The notes: generated by a model not told the origin, from the sequence alone. A stretch of DNA of 37,854 nt from Pseudomonadota bacterium (GCA_021777335.1 JAJYDT010000019.1:1-37854), one strand, 5' to 3'. Positions 8,487 through 17,457 are shown, counted from the stretch's first letter. Numbers and translations: made by a program.

Positions 8487-9539
8487 ATGACGAGGCGGAG
8501 CAGAGCGGACCGCAAACGCGTGCTCGTTACCGGCGGGGCTGGATACATCGGATCGCATACGGTATGGCAGCTCGTCGACGCCGGATACGAGGTCACGGTG
8601 CTCGACAACCTGTACTCCGGCCACCGGTGGGCCGTGCACCCGCAGGCCGAGTTCATTGTCGGCGATGCCGGAGACACGGATAAGGTAAGGGCGCTCCTGC
8701 GCGAACGCGGGATCATTTCCGTCGTGCATTTTGCCGGCCACATTGTTGTGCCGGAATCGGTGCGCGATCCTCTCAAGTACTACCACAACAATACCGCCGT
8801 GTCGCGCAATCTCATGGAGGCCTCGGTAGCTGAGGGTGTCACTGAATTCGTGTTCTCCTCGAGCGCCGCGGTGTATGGTATCCCCGCGAAAGTACCGGCA
8901 GACGAGGAAACCCCTACGGCGCCGATCAGTCCTTATGGTGCCTCAAAGCTCATGACCGAATGGATGCTGAGGGACCTGGCGGTCGCGACGGTCGGTTCCC
9001 AGCGGCCTTTTCGGTACATCGCCCTGCGTTACTTCAATGTTGCGGGCGCACGTCTTGACGGGCGACTGGGGCAGGCAACGCCCGATGCGACGCATCTGAT
9101 CAAGACCGCGTGTCTTGTCGCATGCGGTCTGCGTTCCCACATCGATATCTTCGGCACTGATTATGAGACCCCGGACGGGACCTGCGTTCGGGACTATATC
9201 CACGTCGAGGATCTCGCCGCCGCGCACCTCCTTGCCTTGCGATATCTCGGGGACGGTAAGCCTGCCCAGGTACTGAACTGTGGCTATGGGAGGGGATCGA
9301 GTGTGCGCGAGGTGATCGAAATGGTCCGGCGCGTGAGCGGACAAGCCGTCCCGGTCCAGGAGGCGGGGCGGCGCGCGGGTGATCCACCACTTCTGACCGC
9401 TGCCGCCGAGCGTGTGCGGAAGGTGCTGGGATGGGTCCCGCAGCACCAGAGTCTCGAGGTGATCTGCCGGTCGGCCTACGAATGGGAGCGATCGTTCTCG
9501 AAGGATGGGGTTGTGCCGGAGCGCGAAGGTCGCCGTTAA
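8487..9539 (+). CDS. galE: UDP-glucose 4-epimerase
   Basis: This NAD-dependent cytosolic epimerase interconverts UDP-glucose and UDP-galactose (some members also the N-acetyl forms), supplying sugars for surface polysaccharide. The 350-residue product is a full-length extended SDR: the NAD-binding GGAGYIG is at about residues 16-22, the catalytic serine region is SSSAAVYG, and the catalytic pair is Y150 and K154 in PYGASK. Also visible are LRYFNVAGA and the substrate-binding RDYIHVEDLAAAHLLAL stretch, both typical of GalE. A GGAGGG ribosome site precedes the ATG. It stands alone, divergent from an MFS gene. A role in feeding the glycosyl donor of the pilin O-ligase at 30624 is possible but speculative. 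Confidence 0.92.
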   Translation: MTRRSRADRKRVLVTGGAGYIGSHTVWQLVDAGYEVTVLDNLYSGHRWAVHPQAEFIVGDAGDTDKVRALLRERGIISVVHFAGHIVVPESVRDPLKYYHNNTAVSRNLMEASVAEGVTEFVFSSSAAVYGIPAKVPADEETPTAPISPYGASKLMTEWMLRDLAVATVGSQRPFRYIALRYFNVAGARLDGRLGQATPDATHLIKTACLVACGLRSHIDIFGTDYETPDGTCVRDYIHVEDLAAAHLLALRYLGDGKPAQVLNCGYGRGSSVREVIEMVRRVSGQAVPVQEAGRRAGDPPLLTAAAERVRKVLGWVPQHQSLEVICRSAYEWERSFSKDGVVPEREGRR

Positions 9540-9708
9540 GCCGAATCCCGCTGGGTGGCCGATAGCCCGGCGTGACTTGAAATTGACTGCTCGTCAGTGG
9601 CCCGCACGGTTGCCCTGCGCTATTTATCCATGTATAACAAATGTCTTAATTGAAGACGCAAGAAAAGAGGGCCGTGTCGGAGAAACGAGTGCAGCAGACC
9701 GGGACGGC

Positions 9709-10494
9709 GGTTTAGGGATCGAAAGGTGTGTCGGGTGGTAGCGGTACGCGCGTGGTCAATCGGTCTTTCGAGGGGTGCTGACCTGGTGTAGACGACGGGG
9801 AGCGGGCCTTGGATGTTGCTCCGTATGTAAACGGAAACAACCGCCCATGCGATCGTGGATGGATGGCGCCCCTACGGCGGCGATGTTGGACGAGCACCCT
9901 TGTGATCGCGACCACATGGGTGAAGCAGCGGTGTGCGTCCGCACGGCGCCCCGCTTCGATAACCCAGCGGTGCCATGAGCAGACCCGGTTCGTCGACAAT
10001 AAAGAAGACCAGTCATCAGGCGTGCAGCGTTGTTCTCACCTGTGGCCACTCCTCCTTGATCCAATGGTACGTCTCACCTGCGTCGCGTTTCAGCACCGGG
10101 TGTTCTGGTTTCCGGGGGCCCACCCCAGTCCATGCAGGAGCCTCTCGATATGATCGACGTGATAACGTACCCCGAACGCCGCCTCGATCAACTGTGCCAC
10201 CCGTGGGCAGGTCCACGGATCGGTGGGAAAACCGGCGGCGCAGACACCCGGAAGCAGGAGATATTCGAGCCGGCATTTGGCCCTGGCATCAGGGACCGGC
10301 GGGCGTCCGGACGACGGCTTGGCGGTGATTCCCTGTTCGCCTTGCGCTCGATCACTCGCTTTCCAGCGTCGTACACTGCGCCGGTTCACACCAATCTGTC
10401 GCGTCACCTCGACCGGCGGCACATCTTCTTTCAGCAGCGCGATCGTGTGTCTGCGCCGACGTTCCAGTTCCTTTGGGTTGCCCGGCGGTCTCAT
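9709..10494 (-). pseudogene. Decayed IS630-family transposase remnant
   Basis: Reading the minus strand from 10494 gives an IS630-type N-terminal helix-turn-helix: a RRRRHTIALLKE start, RSVRRWKA, AKPSSGRPPVP, then a winged-helix segment ending in LLHGLGW. The frame then breaks: the expected continuation (RKPEHPVLKRDAGETYHW) lies in a second frame ending at 10016. The start of the DDE domain (VFFIVDEPGLLMAPLG, first Asp) and a GRTPLLHP stretch follow in another frame near 9915-10010. Further shifts follow, with an SNIQGPLPVVYT-like segment near 9800. No second Asp or Glu of the DDE triad is found, and similarity fades by about 9709. This is a dead, 3'-truncated copy, probably an old insertion. 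Confidence 0.8.
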
Positions 10495-10536
10495 CTCATA
10501 CCCTCTGCCGCCGGAACAGGATGTTTGTTAAGCAGG

Positions 10537-10562
10537 GAGCAATAGTTGCGTAGCTATTGCTC
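10537..10562. repeat. 9-bp inverted repeat (GAGCAATAG/CTATTGCTC)
   Basis: Perfect nine-base arms at 10537-10545 and 10554-10562 with an eight-base loop. It lies just outside the 5' end of the transposase remnant. It could be part of the old element end or a hairpin upstream of the methyltransferase gene. Confidence 0.6.
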
Positions 10563-10618
10563 AACAAGACATAGAGAGAATGCTCCTGTGTGGCGGTTAC
10601 AAGAAGGCGTTGTTGAGC
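10559..10618. repeat. Second, overlapping inverted repeat (GCTCAACAA/TTGTTGAGC)
   Basis: The right arm of the preceding hairpin runs into GCTCAACAA (10559-10567), which is the exact reverse complement of TTGTTGAGC at 10610-10618, directly before the ATG at 10620. The two repeats share GCTC and cannot both fold fully at once. They suggest alternative structures or nested element ends. Confidence 0.5.
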
Positions 10619-10619
10619 C

Positions 10620-11255
10620 ATGAAGACCGATGCCATGTCTAGCTGCAGACACAAGGCCTGTCAGTGTGCCCGAGCGCTGCTCGCACGGATGGTTCCGGAC
10701 GATCTTCGATTATTCGTCAAGGTGCTGTGCGCGCGTCCACAGACCGTCGGAGCACCCTGTCCGAGCTCCCGCCGCCTGGCCAATTATATGGCGGCCCAGG
10801 CAATCGCTAACGCGAAGGGAACGGTAGTCGAGCTTGGGGCCGGTACGGGTGTCGTGACACAGGCCCTGCTGGATCGCGGGCTTGCCGCTGAAAAATTGAT
10901 TGTCGTCGAACAGTCGCCGATCCTTGCAGGACACCTGCGCGCCCGGTTCCCGCAGGTGACGGTGCTGGAGGGTGACGCTGCGCGATTGCGGGATCTGCTC
11001 GGCACGCATGCGCAACGGGTATCGACCATCGTATCCAGCCTGCCGTTACGGTCGTTGCCTCGCGTCACGGTCGATCGTATCGGCCGCGAACTCGATCGTG
11101 TCCTGCCCAGAGGCGCGACCTTCATTCAGTTCACCTATAGTTTACGTTGCAACGAGATCCACTGGACGCCGAATGCAACGTGCGTGCGCTCCCGTACCAT
11201 ATGGCGCAACCTGCCCCCCGCACGGGTCAACACGTTTGCCTGGGGAGTCAACTGA
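10620..11255 (+). CDS. SAM-dependent methyltransferase, phospholipid N-methyltransferase-like
   Basis: A 211-residue class I methyltransferase. SAM motif I is VVELGAGTGVVTQALL (about residues 69-84), with an acidic residue ending the second strand (IVVEQSP), a GDA turn, and a strand reading STIVSSLPLRSLP that replaces the usual motif IV. The preceding GAPCPSSRRLA and the C-terminal FIQFTYSLR segment resemble bacterial PmtA-type phosphatidylethanolamine N-methyltransferases and their KsgA-like relatives. That assignment is from motif recall; the substrate is not proven. The N-terminal 25 residues contain three Cys and a basic character. No strong ribosome site is seen; the upstream inverted repeat runs right up to the ATG. 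Alternative start at 10635. Confidence 0.7.
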   Translation: MKTDAMSSCRHKACQCARALLARMVPDDLRLFVKVLCARPQTVGAPCPSSRRLANYMAAQAIANAKGTVVELGAGTGVVTQALLDRGLAAEKLIVVEQSPILAGHLRARFPQVTVLEGDAARLRDLLGTHAQRVSTIVSSLPLRSLPRVTVDRIGRELDRVLPRGATFIQFTYSLRCNEIHWTPNATCVRSRTIWRNLPPARVNTFAWGVN

Positions 11256-11788
11256 TCCGTGAGATCAGTAAGCGTGTGCCCGTATATACACCACGGGGCA
11301 GGCCCTTATGTTTCTCAGCATTGGGTCTAAGTAGAAAAACTTGGTCGGTCGCGGCGGGAAGAGGCAAACCGAATCCGGGTAGCGGCAAGTTGCCGCATAA
11401 AGACTTCCTCTGCAATATATTCAGCATGGGCGCAGGCGTTTGTGGCGGCACCGCGCGGATCCTATTTTTTGTCTGTCGCTTTTGTCGATGGCTCGGATCT
11501 GATCCCGCAGGATCAAGCCATGTTTGCCCACATGCCCTACCTCAATACGAAGCGACGCCGACAGGATCTCCACTTCCAGACGCTCCCGGCGGTCGCATCG
11601 AAACCCGCAGGCCAGACGTCGTCATGTCACCCTATCCAGTCCGCGTTGTCCGCAAAACGAACGGTTTCTCCATGGGTTTTCTGTAGCACGGGATCCAGGA
11701 GATTGCAGGGCAAAACGGGAACCCTGGCCCACGCACCCCCGGGCAGCGTCTATAATTGCTGAGCACCCTTATTTTTGATGGAGTCTTT
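11256..11788. other. Gene-free stretch between the methyltransferase and htpX
   Basis: About 530 bp with no convincing gene on either strand. A seven-pair stem (ACTGATC 11251-11257 with GATCAGT 11263-11269) overlaps the preceding stop codon but has no T-run. A perfect TATAAT at 11751-11756 lies 33 bp before the htpX ATG, without a recognisable -35 box 17 bp upstream. Confidence 0.4.
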
Positions 11789-12679
11789 ATGTTACGCCGC
11801 TGTGGTTGGTTTATTGCTGTCAACTCCGCGTTTTTGCTCATGATTGCGCTGCTGGTCGCGGTGCTCCACCTCGGTCCGGTGCTCGCCCACAACGGGATCC
11901 CCTGGGATCGGCTGCTCGGGTTTTCAGCGCTTCTCGGTTTCGGTGGCGCGCTGCTTTCCCTCTTGTTGTCACGCTGGACTGCCCAGCGTATGACCCATGC
12001 ACGCATTATCGCCAAGGTGACGAATGACGAAGAGCGATGGCTGCTCACCACAACCGCTAGGCTCGCACACGCGGCGGATATCGGTATGCCCGACGTTGCA
12101 ATCTTTGAATCGGATTCGCCGAATGCGTTTGCCACGGGCGCGCACCGTGATCATGCACTGATCGCTGTCAGCAGCGGACTTATCCGTACGTTTACCCGGG
12201 ACGAAGCGGAGGCGGTACTCGCGCACGAGATCACACACGTCGCAAACGGGGATATGGTCAGTCTCGCCCTGCTTACCGGAGTCCTGAACACGTTTGTGTT
12301 TTTCCTTGCATGGGTTCTCGGTTACGCCGTGGACCGGCTGATATTGAATGGCCGTGGTCGCGGGTTCGTTTACGTGGGCGCGGTCTTGGTGACCCAGCTG
12401 ATCCTCGGGCCGGTCGCCATGGCGCTGGTGATGGCCTACAGTCGCCGGCGCGAGTTTCGTGCGGATGCGGGAGGTGCGCAGCTCACGCACGCGCGCCAAA
12501 TGGTCGGCGCGCTTCAACGACTGCAGACCGCACCGGTAGCGCTTCCCGAGGGCCTGCAGGCATTCAGCATCGCCGGGGGACGTGTGGGCCGTTTTTTCGA
12601 GTCCCACCCGCCGATCGAGACGCGCATCGCGGCACTACAGGTGCGCCCCGAGGGTCGTGTCGAACCCTATTTCAGCTAA
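11789..12679 (+). CDS. htpX: Membrane zinc metalloprotease HtpX (M48 family)
   Basis: An inner-membrane quality-control protease that cleaves misfolded membrane proteins. From the chosen ATG (GGAG five bases upstream) it has 296 residues, normal for HtpX. Two N-terminal TMs (about 8-30 and 40-61) precede the cytosolic domain with the zinc motif HEITH at 146-150. A second TM pair lies at about 160-182 and 195-220. The third ligand Glu is in REFRADAGGAQL. The frame extends to a TTG at 11756, but that start lacks a ribosome site. It stands alone and ends in an 8-bp convergent overlap with the dioxygenase gene. Homologues are often stress-induced; no clear sigma32 promoter is seen here. Confidence 0.92.
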   Translation: MLRRCGWFIAVNSAFLLMIALLVAVLHLGPVLAHNGIPWDRLLGFSALLGFGGALLSLLLSRWTAQRMTHARIIAKVTNDEERWLLTTTARLAHAADIGMPDVAIFESDSPNAFATGAHRDHALIAVSSGLIRTFTRDEAEAVLAHEITHVANGDMVSLALLTGVLNTFVFFLAWVLGYAVDRLILNGRGRGFVYVGAVLVTQLILGPVAMALVMAYSRRREFRADAGGAQLTHARQMVGALQRLQTAPVALPEGLQAFSIAGGRVGRFFESHPPIETRIAALQVRPEGRVEPYFS

Positions 12680-13484
12680 AAACATAGGCATCCATCGCAA
12701 GTGTGCCATACACGTAGCCGTGGCATACCTGATCAGCGATAAGAGCCTCGCCGGCCGCGCCTAACGCAACAAAAAGCGGCAGCAGGTGTTCCTCGCTCGG
12801 GTGGCTCTGCACCGCGTGCGGGGCGCGTGCGCGATAGCCTATGAGATCGTCGAGACGTCTTTCGACGAGCGCGCGGTGTATCCATTTCTGAAATGTGGTG
12901 ACCCATTCCGGCGGAGCTACAGTTCCCCCCGGGATCAATGCACCAAGGTTGTGTGTCAGCCCCCCCGAAGTAACGATCAGGATGTTCTCGGCACGTAACG
13001 GCGCGAGCGCACGACCGACGGACACATGGAGCGGCGGGCCGCCACGCGCGCTGAGCGATACGGGCACCACCGGGATATCCGCTTCGGGGAACAGGTTCAT
13101 CAAGGGAACCCATACTCCGTGGTCGAGCCCCCGATGATCATCGCCTTGTGGATCGAGGCCGGCCTTGGTGAGCAGGGCTTGGACGCGATCCGCCAGCCCG
13201 GGTGCCCCGGGCGCGGGATAATTCAGCTGGTACAGCGAGTCGGGAAAGCCTGAGAAATCGTGGATCGTGTGCGGTCTGGGGGAGCGCCCTACCGTAATGT
13301 GGTCCTCGATCCAGTGGGCCGATACGGCGACGACTGCCTCCGGCCGCACAAGATCCGCGCTCAAGGCGCGCCAGCACCCGGCGGTTGCACCGTTGACCGA
13401 GGTTGGCGCCCCGTGCGAGATGAACAGCGTCGGTCCGAGCGTGGCTCGTGGCTGCGCGTTCATGTCCCTCAAGCCACGCGCCAT
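12672..13484 (-). CDS. LigB/DODA-type extradiol ring-cleavage dioxygenase
   Basis: A class III extradiol dioxygenase of the 4,5-DOPA dioxygenase/YgiD group, 270 residues. Metal ligands expected for the family are visible: H24 in ISHGAPT, H57 in VSAHW, and a late HPSEEH motif near residue 230. H122 in LDHGVWVPL is the likely acid/base residue. The substrate is unknown; YgiD-type enzymes open catechol rings such as L-DOPA. The gene begins 3 bp after the GST stop, so both are almost surely cotranscribed. The start may be 13484 or 13463; neither has a well-spaced ribosome site. It overlaps htpX by 8 bp tail to tail. Confidence 0.87.
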   Translation of the reverse strand: MARGLRDMNAQPRATLGPTLFISHGAPTSVNGATAGCWRALSADLVRPEAVVAVSAHWIEDHITVGRSPRPHTIHDFSGFPDSLYQLNYPAPGAPGLADRVQALLTKAGLDPQGDDHRGLDHGVWVPLMNLFPEADIPVVPVSLSARGGPPLHVSVGRALAPLRAENILIVTSGGLTHNLGALIPGGTVAPPEWVTTFQKWIHRALVERRLDDLIGYRARAPHAVQSHPSEEHLLPLFVALGAAGEALIADQVCHGYVYGTLAMDAYVFS

Positions 13485-13487
13485 GGG

Positions 13488-14195
13488 TTATGTGGTGCCG
13501 CTTGCGCCCTTTGCCGCCTGCCGGGTTCCCGAAGCACTGGAATTAAGACGCGCATCGAGACAGCCCTTTTGGCGGTGCACAAACTCGATCATGAGATCGC
13601 GGTATTCGTTGTGGATCGCTGTCCTGACTGAAGGCCGGGCGAGCAGCGTCTCGCGCCAGCGGCTGGTCTTGTCGAGGTTTTTTAGGAACCCGAAGCGATG
13701 CACGGACTCGAGAAAATCGATGGTGACGAGTACCGGCGCGAACACCGCATCGACAAGAGAGAAATGTTCCCCGGAAAAAAGCGGACCGGCACGCAGCTCC
13801 GATTCGACCCGCGCAAGGTGGTCACGGATCGCCGCCTGTGTTTCGATGAAAAGATGCTCGTCCCTGACGGTGACAAGGCGCGCGAGCAGCGCCTGCACCG
13901 AAGAGGCATAGACGATCCACGACCGGTGTCTGGCGCGGGCAGGAGGTGGCGTTGGCAGGAACGGCGGTTTTTTGATCTCGTCCAGATATTCCAGGATCAC
14001 TGCGGATTCGAACAGATGCTGGTCGTTTCCGATGTCGAGAACCGGGACCTTGCCAAGCGGCGAGATATGGTGAAAATCGGCGGGTCTTTTGCCGTAAGGA
14101 TCGATATATTCGAGGGTATGGCGGATGCCCTTTTCATGCAGCACGATCACCACGCGTTGCACGTAAGGACAGATCTTGAAACCAATCAGCTTCAT
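13488..14195 (-). CDS. Glutathione S-transferase family protein
   Basis: A cytosolic GST-fold protein of 235 residues. The thioredoxin-like N-terminal domain begins MKLIGFKICPYVQR, with C9 and Y11 as candidate active-site residues, followed by the cis-Pro GKVPVLDIG and ESAVILEYLDE, which bind the glutathione gamma-glutamyl part. The all-helical C-terminal domain spans about 90-210. Start choice: GGAG six bases upstream of 14195 is excellent. The open frame continues far upstream, but that part lies over the next gene in another frame and is not coding. Its neighbours (dioxygenase 3 bp downstream, OYE reductase and methyltransferase upstream) suggest detoxification of quinones or other electrophiles. 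Confidence 0.85.
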   Translation of the reverse strand: MKLIGFKICPYVQRVVIVLHEKGIRHTLEYIDPYGKRPADFHHISPLGKVPVLDIGNDQHLFESAVILEYLDEIKKPPFLPTPPPARARHRSWIVYASSVQALLARLVTVRDEHLFIETQAAIRDHLARVESELRAGPLFSGEHFSLVDAVFAPVLVTIDFLESVHRFGFLKNLDKTSRWRETLLARPSVRTAIHNEYRDLMIEFVHRQKGCLDARLNSSASGTRQAAKGASGTT

Positions 14196-14385
14196 CGGTG
14201 TCTCCATCAAACCCATGTCCCCGGAGACAGGAAGGCCATGGATCGTCGCGCCATTCAGGGCCCGCGGCAGGCGGGTTCTACGGGTGAGCCGACCATCCGT
14301 TTGCGAATCGCTCATCCCAAAGTGTAGACCGTTCCACGGAGGGCGCGAGGACCAAATAGGGATTTCGTATGCGCTGGAGCCGTGG

Positions 14386-15450
14386 TCATCGGAACTTGGC
14401 GCGCTCGTACTGTACTGGCCACGGCAGTTCCGCGCGCAGTGTGTGGGCCGCGCGCAGCGGCCAGTAGGGGTCGCGCAAGAGTGCCCGTGCGAGAAAGACC
14501 GCATCGGCCTGCCCGGTCGCGACGATCTGCTCAGCCTGGACCGGCTCGGTGATGAGGCCGATTGCGCCGGTCGGTATCCCCGTGCGCGCGCGAATGGTCT
14601 GCGCAAATGGGACTTGGTAGCCGGGACCGGCCGGGATCGGCGCGTCAGGGAGCAAGCCACCGCTCGAGCAGTCGATGAGATCGACCCCCCGGTCTCCAAG
14701 GTTGCGCGCAAGTTGCACCGATTGATCGAGATCCCATCCGCCGTCAACCCAGTCAGTGGCCGAGATACGCACAAAAAGGGGCAGATGTTCCGGCCAGGCC
14801 ACACGTACCATCTCGGTGATCTCGAGTGGAAAGCGGGCGCGACCCGCGAAATCCCCGCCATAACTGTCTTTGCGGTGGTTCGACCGTGGCGACAGGAATT
14901 GGTGCAGCAGGTAACCGTGCGCCATATGGATCTCGAGCACCTCAAAACCCGCTTCCTGGGCGCGCTGCGCAGCACTCGTAAAGGCAGTGCGCACGGTGCG
15001 CAGATCGTTGTCGTCCATCGGTTTTGGCGGCGGGATACCGGGGGCAAACGCAGTGTTGTCAGGCGCGACCGTGGTCCAGGCCAGTTCAGGTGGCAGGGGA
15101 TGGCCGCCCGCCCAGGGTGTCTGCATCGATCCCTTTCGTCCGGCATGGGCGAGCTGGATGCCGGGTACCGCGCCCTGTGCCTTGATGAAATCAACAATGG
15201 TACGGTAGGCCCCGATGTGCGCGTCATCCCAGAGACCAAGGTCGCCCGGCGAGATCCGGCCTTCGGGACTCACGGCCGTGGCCTCGAACATCACCAGCGC
15301 GGCGCCCCCGACGGCGCGACTGCCAAGGTGCACGAGGTGCCATGAGTCGGGATAGCCGCCGGTGGCAGAGTATTGACACATCGGGGAGACAAACACCCGG
15401 TGCCGGAAATGCACGCCGCGCAGGGTGAGCGGCGAAAACAGCTGGCTCAT
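14386..15450 (-). CDS. Old yellow enzyme (YqjM-like NADH:flavin oxidoreductase)
   Basis: An FMN-dependent ene-reductase of 354 residues that reduces activated C=C bonds of enals, enones or similar electrophiles with NAD(P)H. The TIM-barrel opens with FSPLTLRG and VSPMCQYSA, where C25 matches the redox-tuning Cys of YqjM-type enzymes. QLAHAGRKG and the His pair in EIHMAHGYLLHQFLSP bind the substrate oxygen. The RSNHRKDSYGG stretch and the C-terminal FLARALLRDPYWPLRAA are typical of this subgroup. It overlaps the methyltransferase stop by 4 bp (ATGA) and is separated from the GST by 190 bp. Confidence 0.92.
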   Translation of the reverse strand: MSQLFSPLTLRGVHFRHRVFVSPMCQYSATGGYPDSWHLVHLGSRAVGGAALVMFEATAVSPEGRISPGDLGLWDDAHIGAYRTIVDFIKAQGAVPGIQLAHAGRKGSMQTPWAGGHPLPPELAWTTVAPDNTAFAPGIPPPKPMDDNDLRTVRTAFTSAAQRAQEAGFEVLEIHMAHGYLLHQFLSPRSNHRKDSYGGDFAGRARFPLEITEMVRVAWPEHLPLFVRISATDWVDGGWDLDQSVQLARNLGDRGVDLIDCSSGGLLPDAPIPAGPGYQVPFAQTIRARTGIPTGAIGLITEPVQAEQIVATGQADAVFLARALLRDPYWPLRAAHTLRAELPWPVQYERAKFR

Positions 15451-16460
15451 GACGTGCGCCGTGCCACGATAACTGCTTCCCGGTCCTCAAGAAACAGATG
15501 GATTTCCGGCATCAGGCCAGCCGTGCGGGCGGCCTCGGCAATCTCTTCGGCTTCGAGAAAATGGTTGCCCTGTACGTGTTCTGAGAGATTCTGGAATGCC
15601 ATGACCCGGTGCGTCGGCTGGCGCAGTGTTGTCCGGGCCCGTGGCCAGTTCGGTTCCCAGATCACGGCGGCGCCGCCAGGCTCGAGGTGATCGTGCAGGG
15701 TGCGGAACACGTGTTCGTGCTGGTCCCATACATGATGCAGTGCGCGGTTCATGGCGATGACCCTTGCCGGGGCGTCAAGCCGGAACTGGTAGATGTCACC
15801 CGCCGTGAATCGAAGACGATCTCCGAACCCATCCTGGTCCGCGCGATCGCGCGCCTGTGCGACGTTCTCCTCGAAGCCGTCAAGCCCGACACCGCGAAGG
15901 TGCGGGTAGCGGCGCGCCAGCGTGCGCAGATACCAGCCATTCCCGCAGCCGAGATCGATGACCAGTCCACGTGCCTGATCCGCCTCGGCGAAGATCGGGA
16001 GTTTCGGCAGGATCTTGCCCTCGAACAGCGGTCCGAACTGGTGTTCGAGCATGGGGCCAAACCACGGCAGGAGGGTGGTGCGTTCCGCAAGCACCGATTC
16101 ACCCGGACGGTTACCGCTGCGCATGAACTCGGTGGCACGCTCCGCCATGTGCGCAGACAGGATCGACTGTACGGCGAATGGCATCAGGCTGTCGCCGGTG
16201 TCCACACGGAAGGCCGCTCCGAGTTCGCTTAAACTGAAACCCTCGGGGCCGGATTCAAGGAGCTCAAAGGCGTAGGCAGCATCGGACCAGCGATGCACGT
16301 AGCCTTCATCCATTCCGGTTGCCAGCGCGAGATCGCGAGCGCTCATGGGTTTATCCGCAAGCGCTGTGAACAGTCCGTTGGCAATGCCGATATACGCGAG
16401 ATCAAGGGTGAGCGCGTGCTGGACATAGTGGACGATCAGTTCTCGGTGTTCTGCTTTCAT
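15447..16460 (-). CDS. SAM-dependent methyltransferase with N-terminal winged-helix domain
   Basis: A 337-residue class I methyltransferase. The N-terminal 90 residues look like a winged-helix/dimerisation domain (IGIANGLFTALADKPMS, then a helix-turn-helix reading ARDLALATGMDEGYVHRW). SAM motif I is VIDLGCGNGWYL, with GVGLDG as motif II and an MNRALHHVWD strand before the catalytic region. This arrangement resembles Rv2258c-like small-molecule methyltransferases. The substrate is unknown. I chose ATG 16460 because it overlaps the stop of a small upstream frame (ATGA); the frame also runs to a TTG at 16511. It is translationally coupled to the OYE gene downstream. Confidence 0.8.
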   Translation of the reverse strand: MKAEHRELIVHYVQHALTLDLAYIGIANGLFTALADKPMSARDLALATGMDEGYVHRWSDAAYAFELLESGPEGFSLSELGAAFRVDTGDSLMPFAVQSILSAHMAERATEFMRSGNRPGESVLAERTTLLPWFGPMLEHQFGPLFEGKILPKLPIFAEADQARGLVIDLGCGNGWYLRTLARRYPHLRGVGLDGFEENVAQARDRADQDGFGDRLRFTAGDIYQFRLDAPARVIAMNRALHHVWDQHEHVFRTLHDHLEPGGAAVIWEPNWPRARTTLRQPTHRVMAFQNLSEHVQGNHFLEAEEIAEAARTAGLMPEIHLFLEDREAVIVARRTS

Positions 16461-16654
16461 CGCGTAATATCCTGTCGGGTCGCCGCTTCGTGCCACGCTG
16501 ACGTGATCCAATCATGTGTGTCGCGCGCAGCGCTCGGCACGGAGCAAGGGTCGTTGCGAAAGAGGCCGTCGGGGGATGGCAGGCACACGCCGGCCGTATC
16601 GCGTAAGCCCATCTCGGAGGCATCCTCTGCCGATCCGATTGCCACGGGATTCAT
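16457..16654 (-). CDS. Possible 65-residue small protein coupled to the methyltransferase
   Basis: A short frame whose TGA overlaps the methyltransferase ATG by 4 bp. The product is acidic in its first third, has two Cys and no recognised domain or membrane segment. There is no strong ribosome site upstream. The ATGA junction is the only positive evidence; chance is not excluded. Confidence 0.3.
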   Translation of the reverse strand: MNPVAIGSAEDASEMGLRDTAGVCLPSPDGLFRNDPCSVPSAARDTHDWITSAWHEAATRQDITR

Positions 16655-17457
16655 GGCAAAGCGGCCGTGATGATGGGTTTTGTTTCCGGTATCGCGTCAT
16701 CGGTGCGGCGCAGCTCCTGTTCCGCGTACCGCGCTACTGGCCTGGTCACCAGCAGCAGGTCGGCGTGATGTGGCGATGTCATTTAAAGTGCGCTCCTCTC
16801 GTTCCGGGCCGTAATACAGGCCGTGCAGGGCGTGCATCGAGTTCGCTCGCATGACACGATCCCGCGGCCATGTGAGAGATGACCAGTGTACCAATGAACC
16901 ATGGTCGATTCCCTCGTCCAGCCGGTCCCTCGCCTCAGTTCCGCGACCGGTCCCGAGTGTCACCGACCAAGAACGCCGGTTGCAATGATTCCGTGGATGA
17001 GTGCTGAGCCTATGCTGCGGATCCTGAGCACTATAGCGCAATTTGAGCGATTTGTTGATGAGCGGGAACGTTCTTAACGGCCAGAAAACGGCTCTGCCGG
17101 TCCAGAGATCAGGATACCCAGTGGCCCGGAGCACTGCTGACAGTGCATCGAGACGCCGGCATGTCGCTCTTGCTGCCGCCCCACGGGTTTTCTTGGGATG
17201 CCTGATGAGGCGTACGCCGTGATCGCAAGAAGCAGAACGAACGGTCCCGTGGGGTTCCCGCGGGTGGCGGTGCGCATCGTGGTTCGCCGGGCTTTCGGGT
17301 TGTCGTTTCCTGCGGACGTTTGCGCACACGCCGGGTCGCTGCATGTGTGGATCAGGTGCGCGCCAGATCGTCTGCGCGCTACCGGGCCAGTTCCGGAAAT
17401 GCTATCGTGGACGACACCCCGAATGGGGGCGCATCGAAAACGGAGATCTTGCCAAAG
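16655..17457. other. Gene-poor stretch, possibly decayed coding DNA
   Basis: About 800 bp without a recognisable gene. Several medium frames exist on both strands, none with a known domain, signal peptide or good ribosome site. On the minus strand between about 16700 and 16850 a frame starting MRANSMHALHGLYYG ends in another ATGA overlap, so a remnant of a lost small-gene operon is possible. I can support nothing further. Confidence 0.35.

Noticed and set aside
11251-11269. Seven-pair hairpin over the methyltransferase stop as a terminator
   Set aside because: No T-run follows, and the stem includes the stop codon region; likely chance.
11751-11756. TATAAT as a sigma70 promoter of htpX
   Set aside because: The -10 box is perfect but no -35 box is seen at 16-18 bp; not strong enough to call.
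14196-15239. A continuous minus-strand frame that would extend the GST to 583 residues
   Set aside because: The added part lies out of frame over the old-yellow-enzyme gene, has no domain and is Arg/Ser/Pro-rich; the GST has its own strong ribosome site at 14195.
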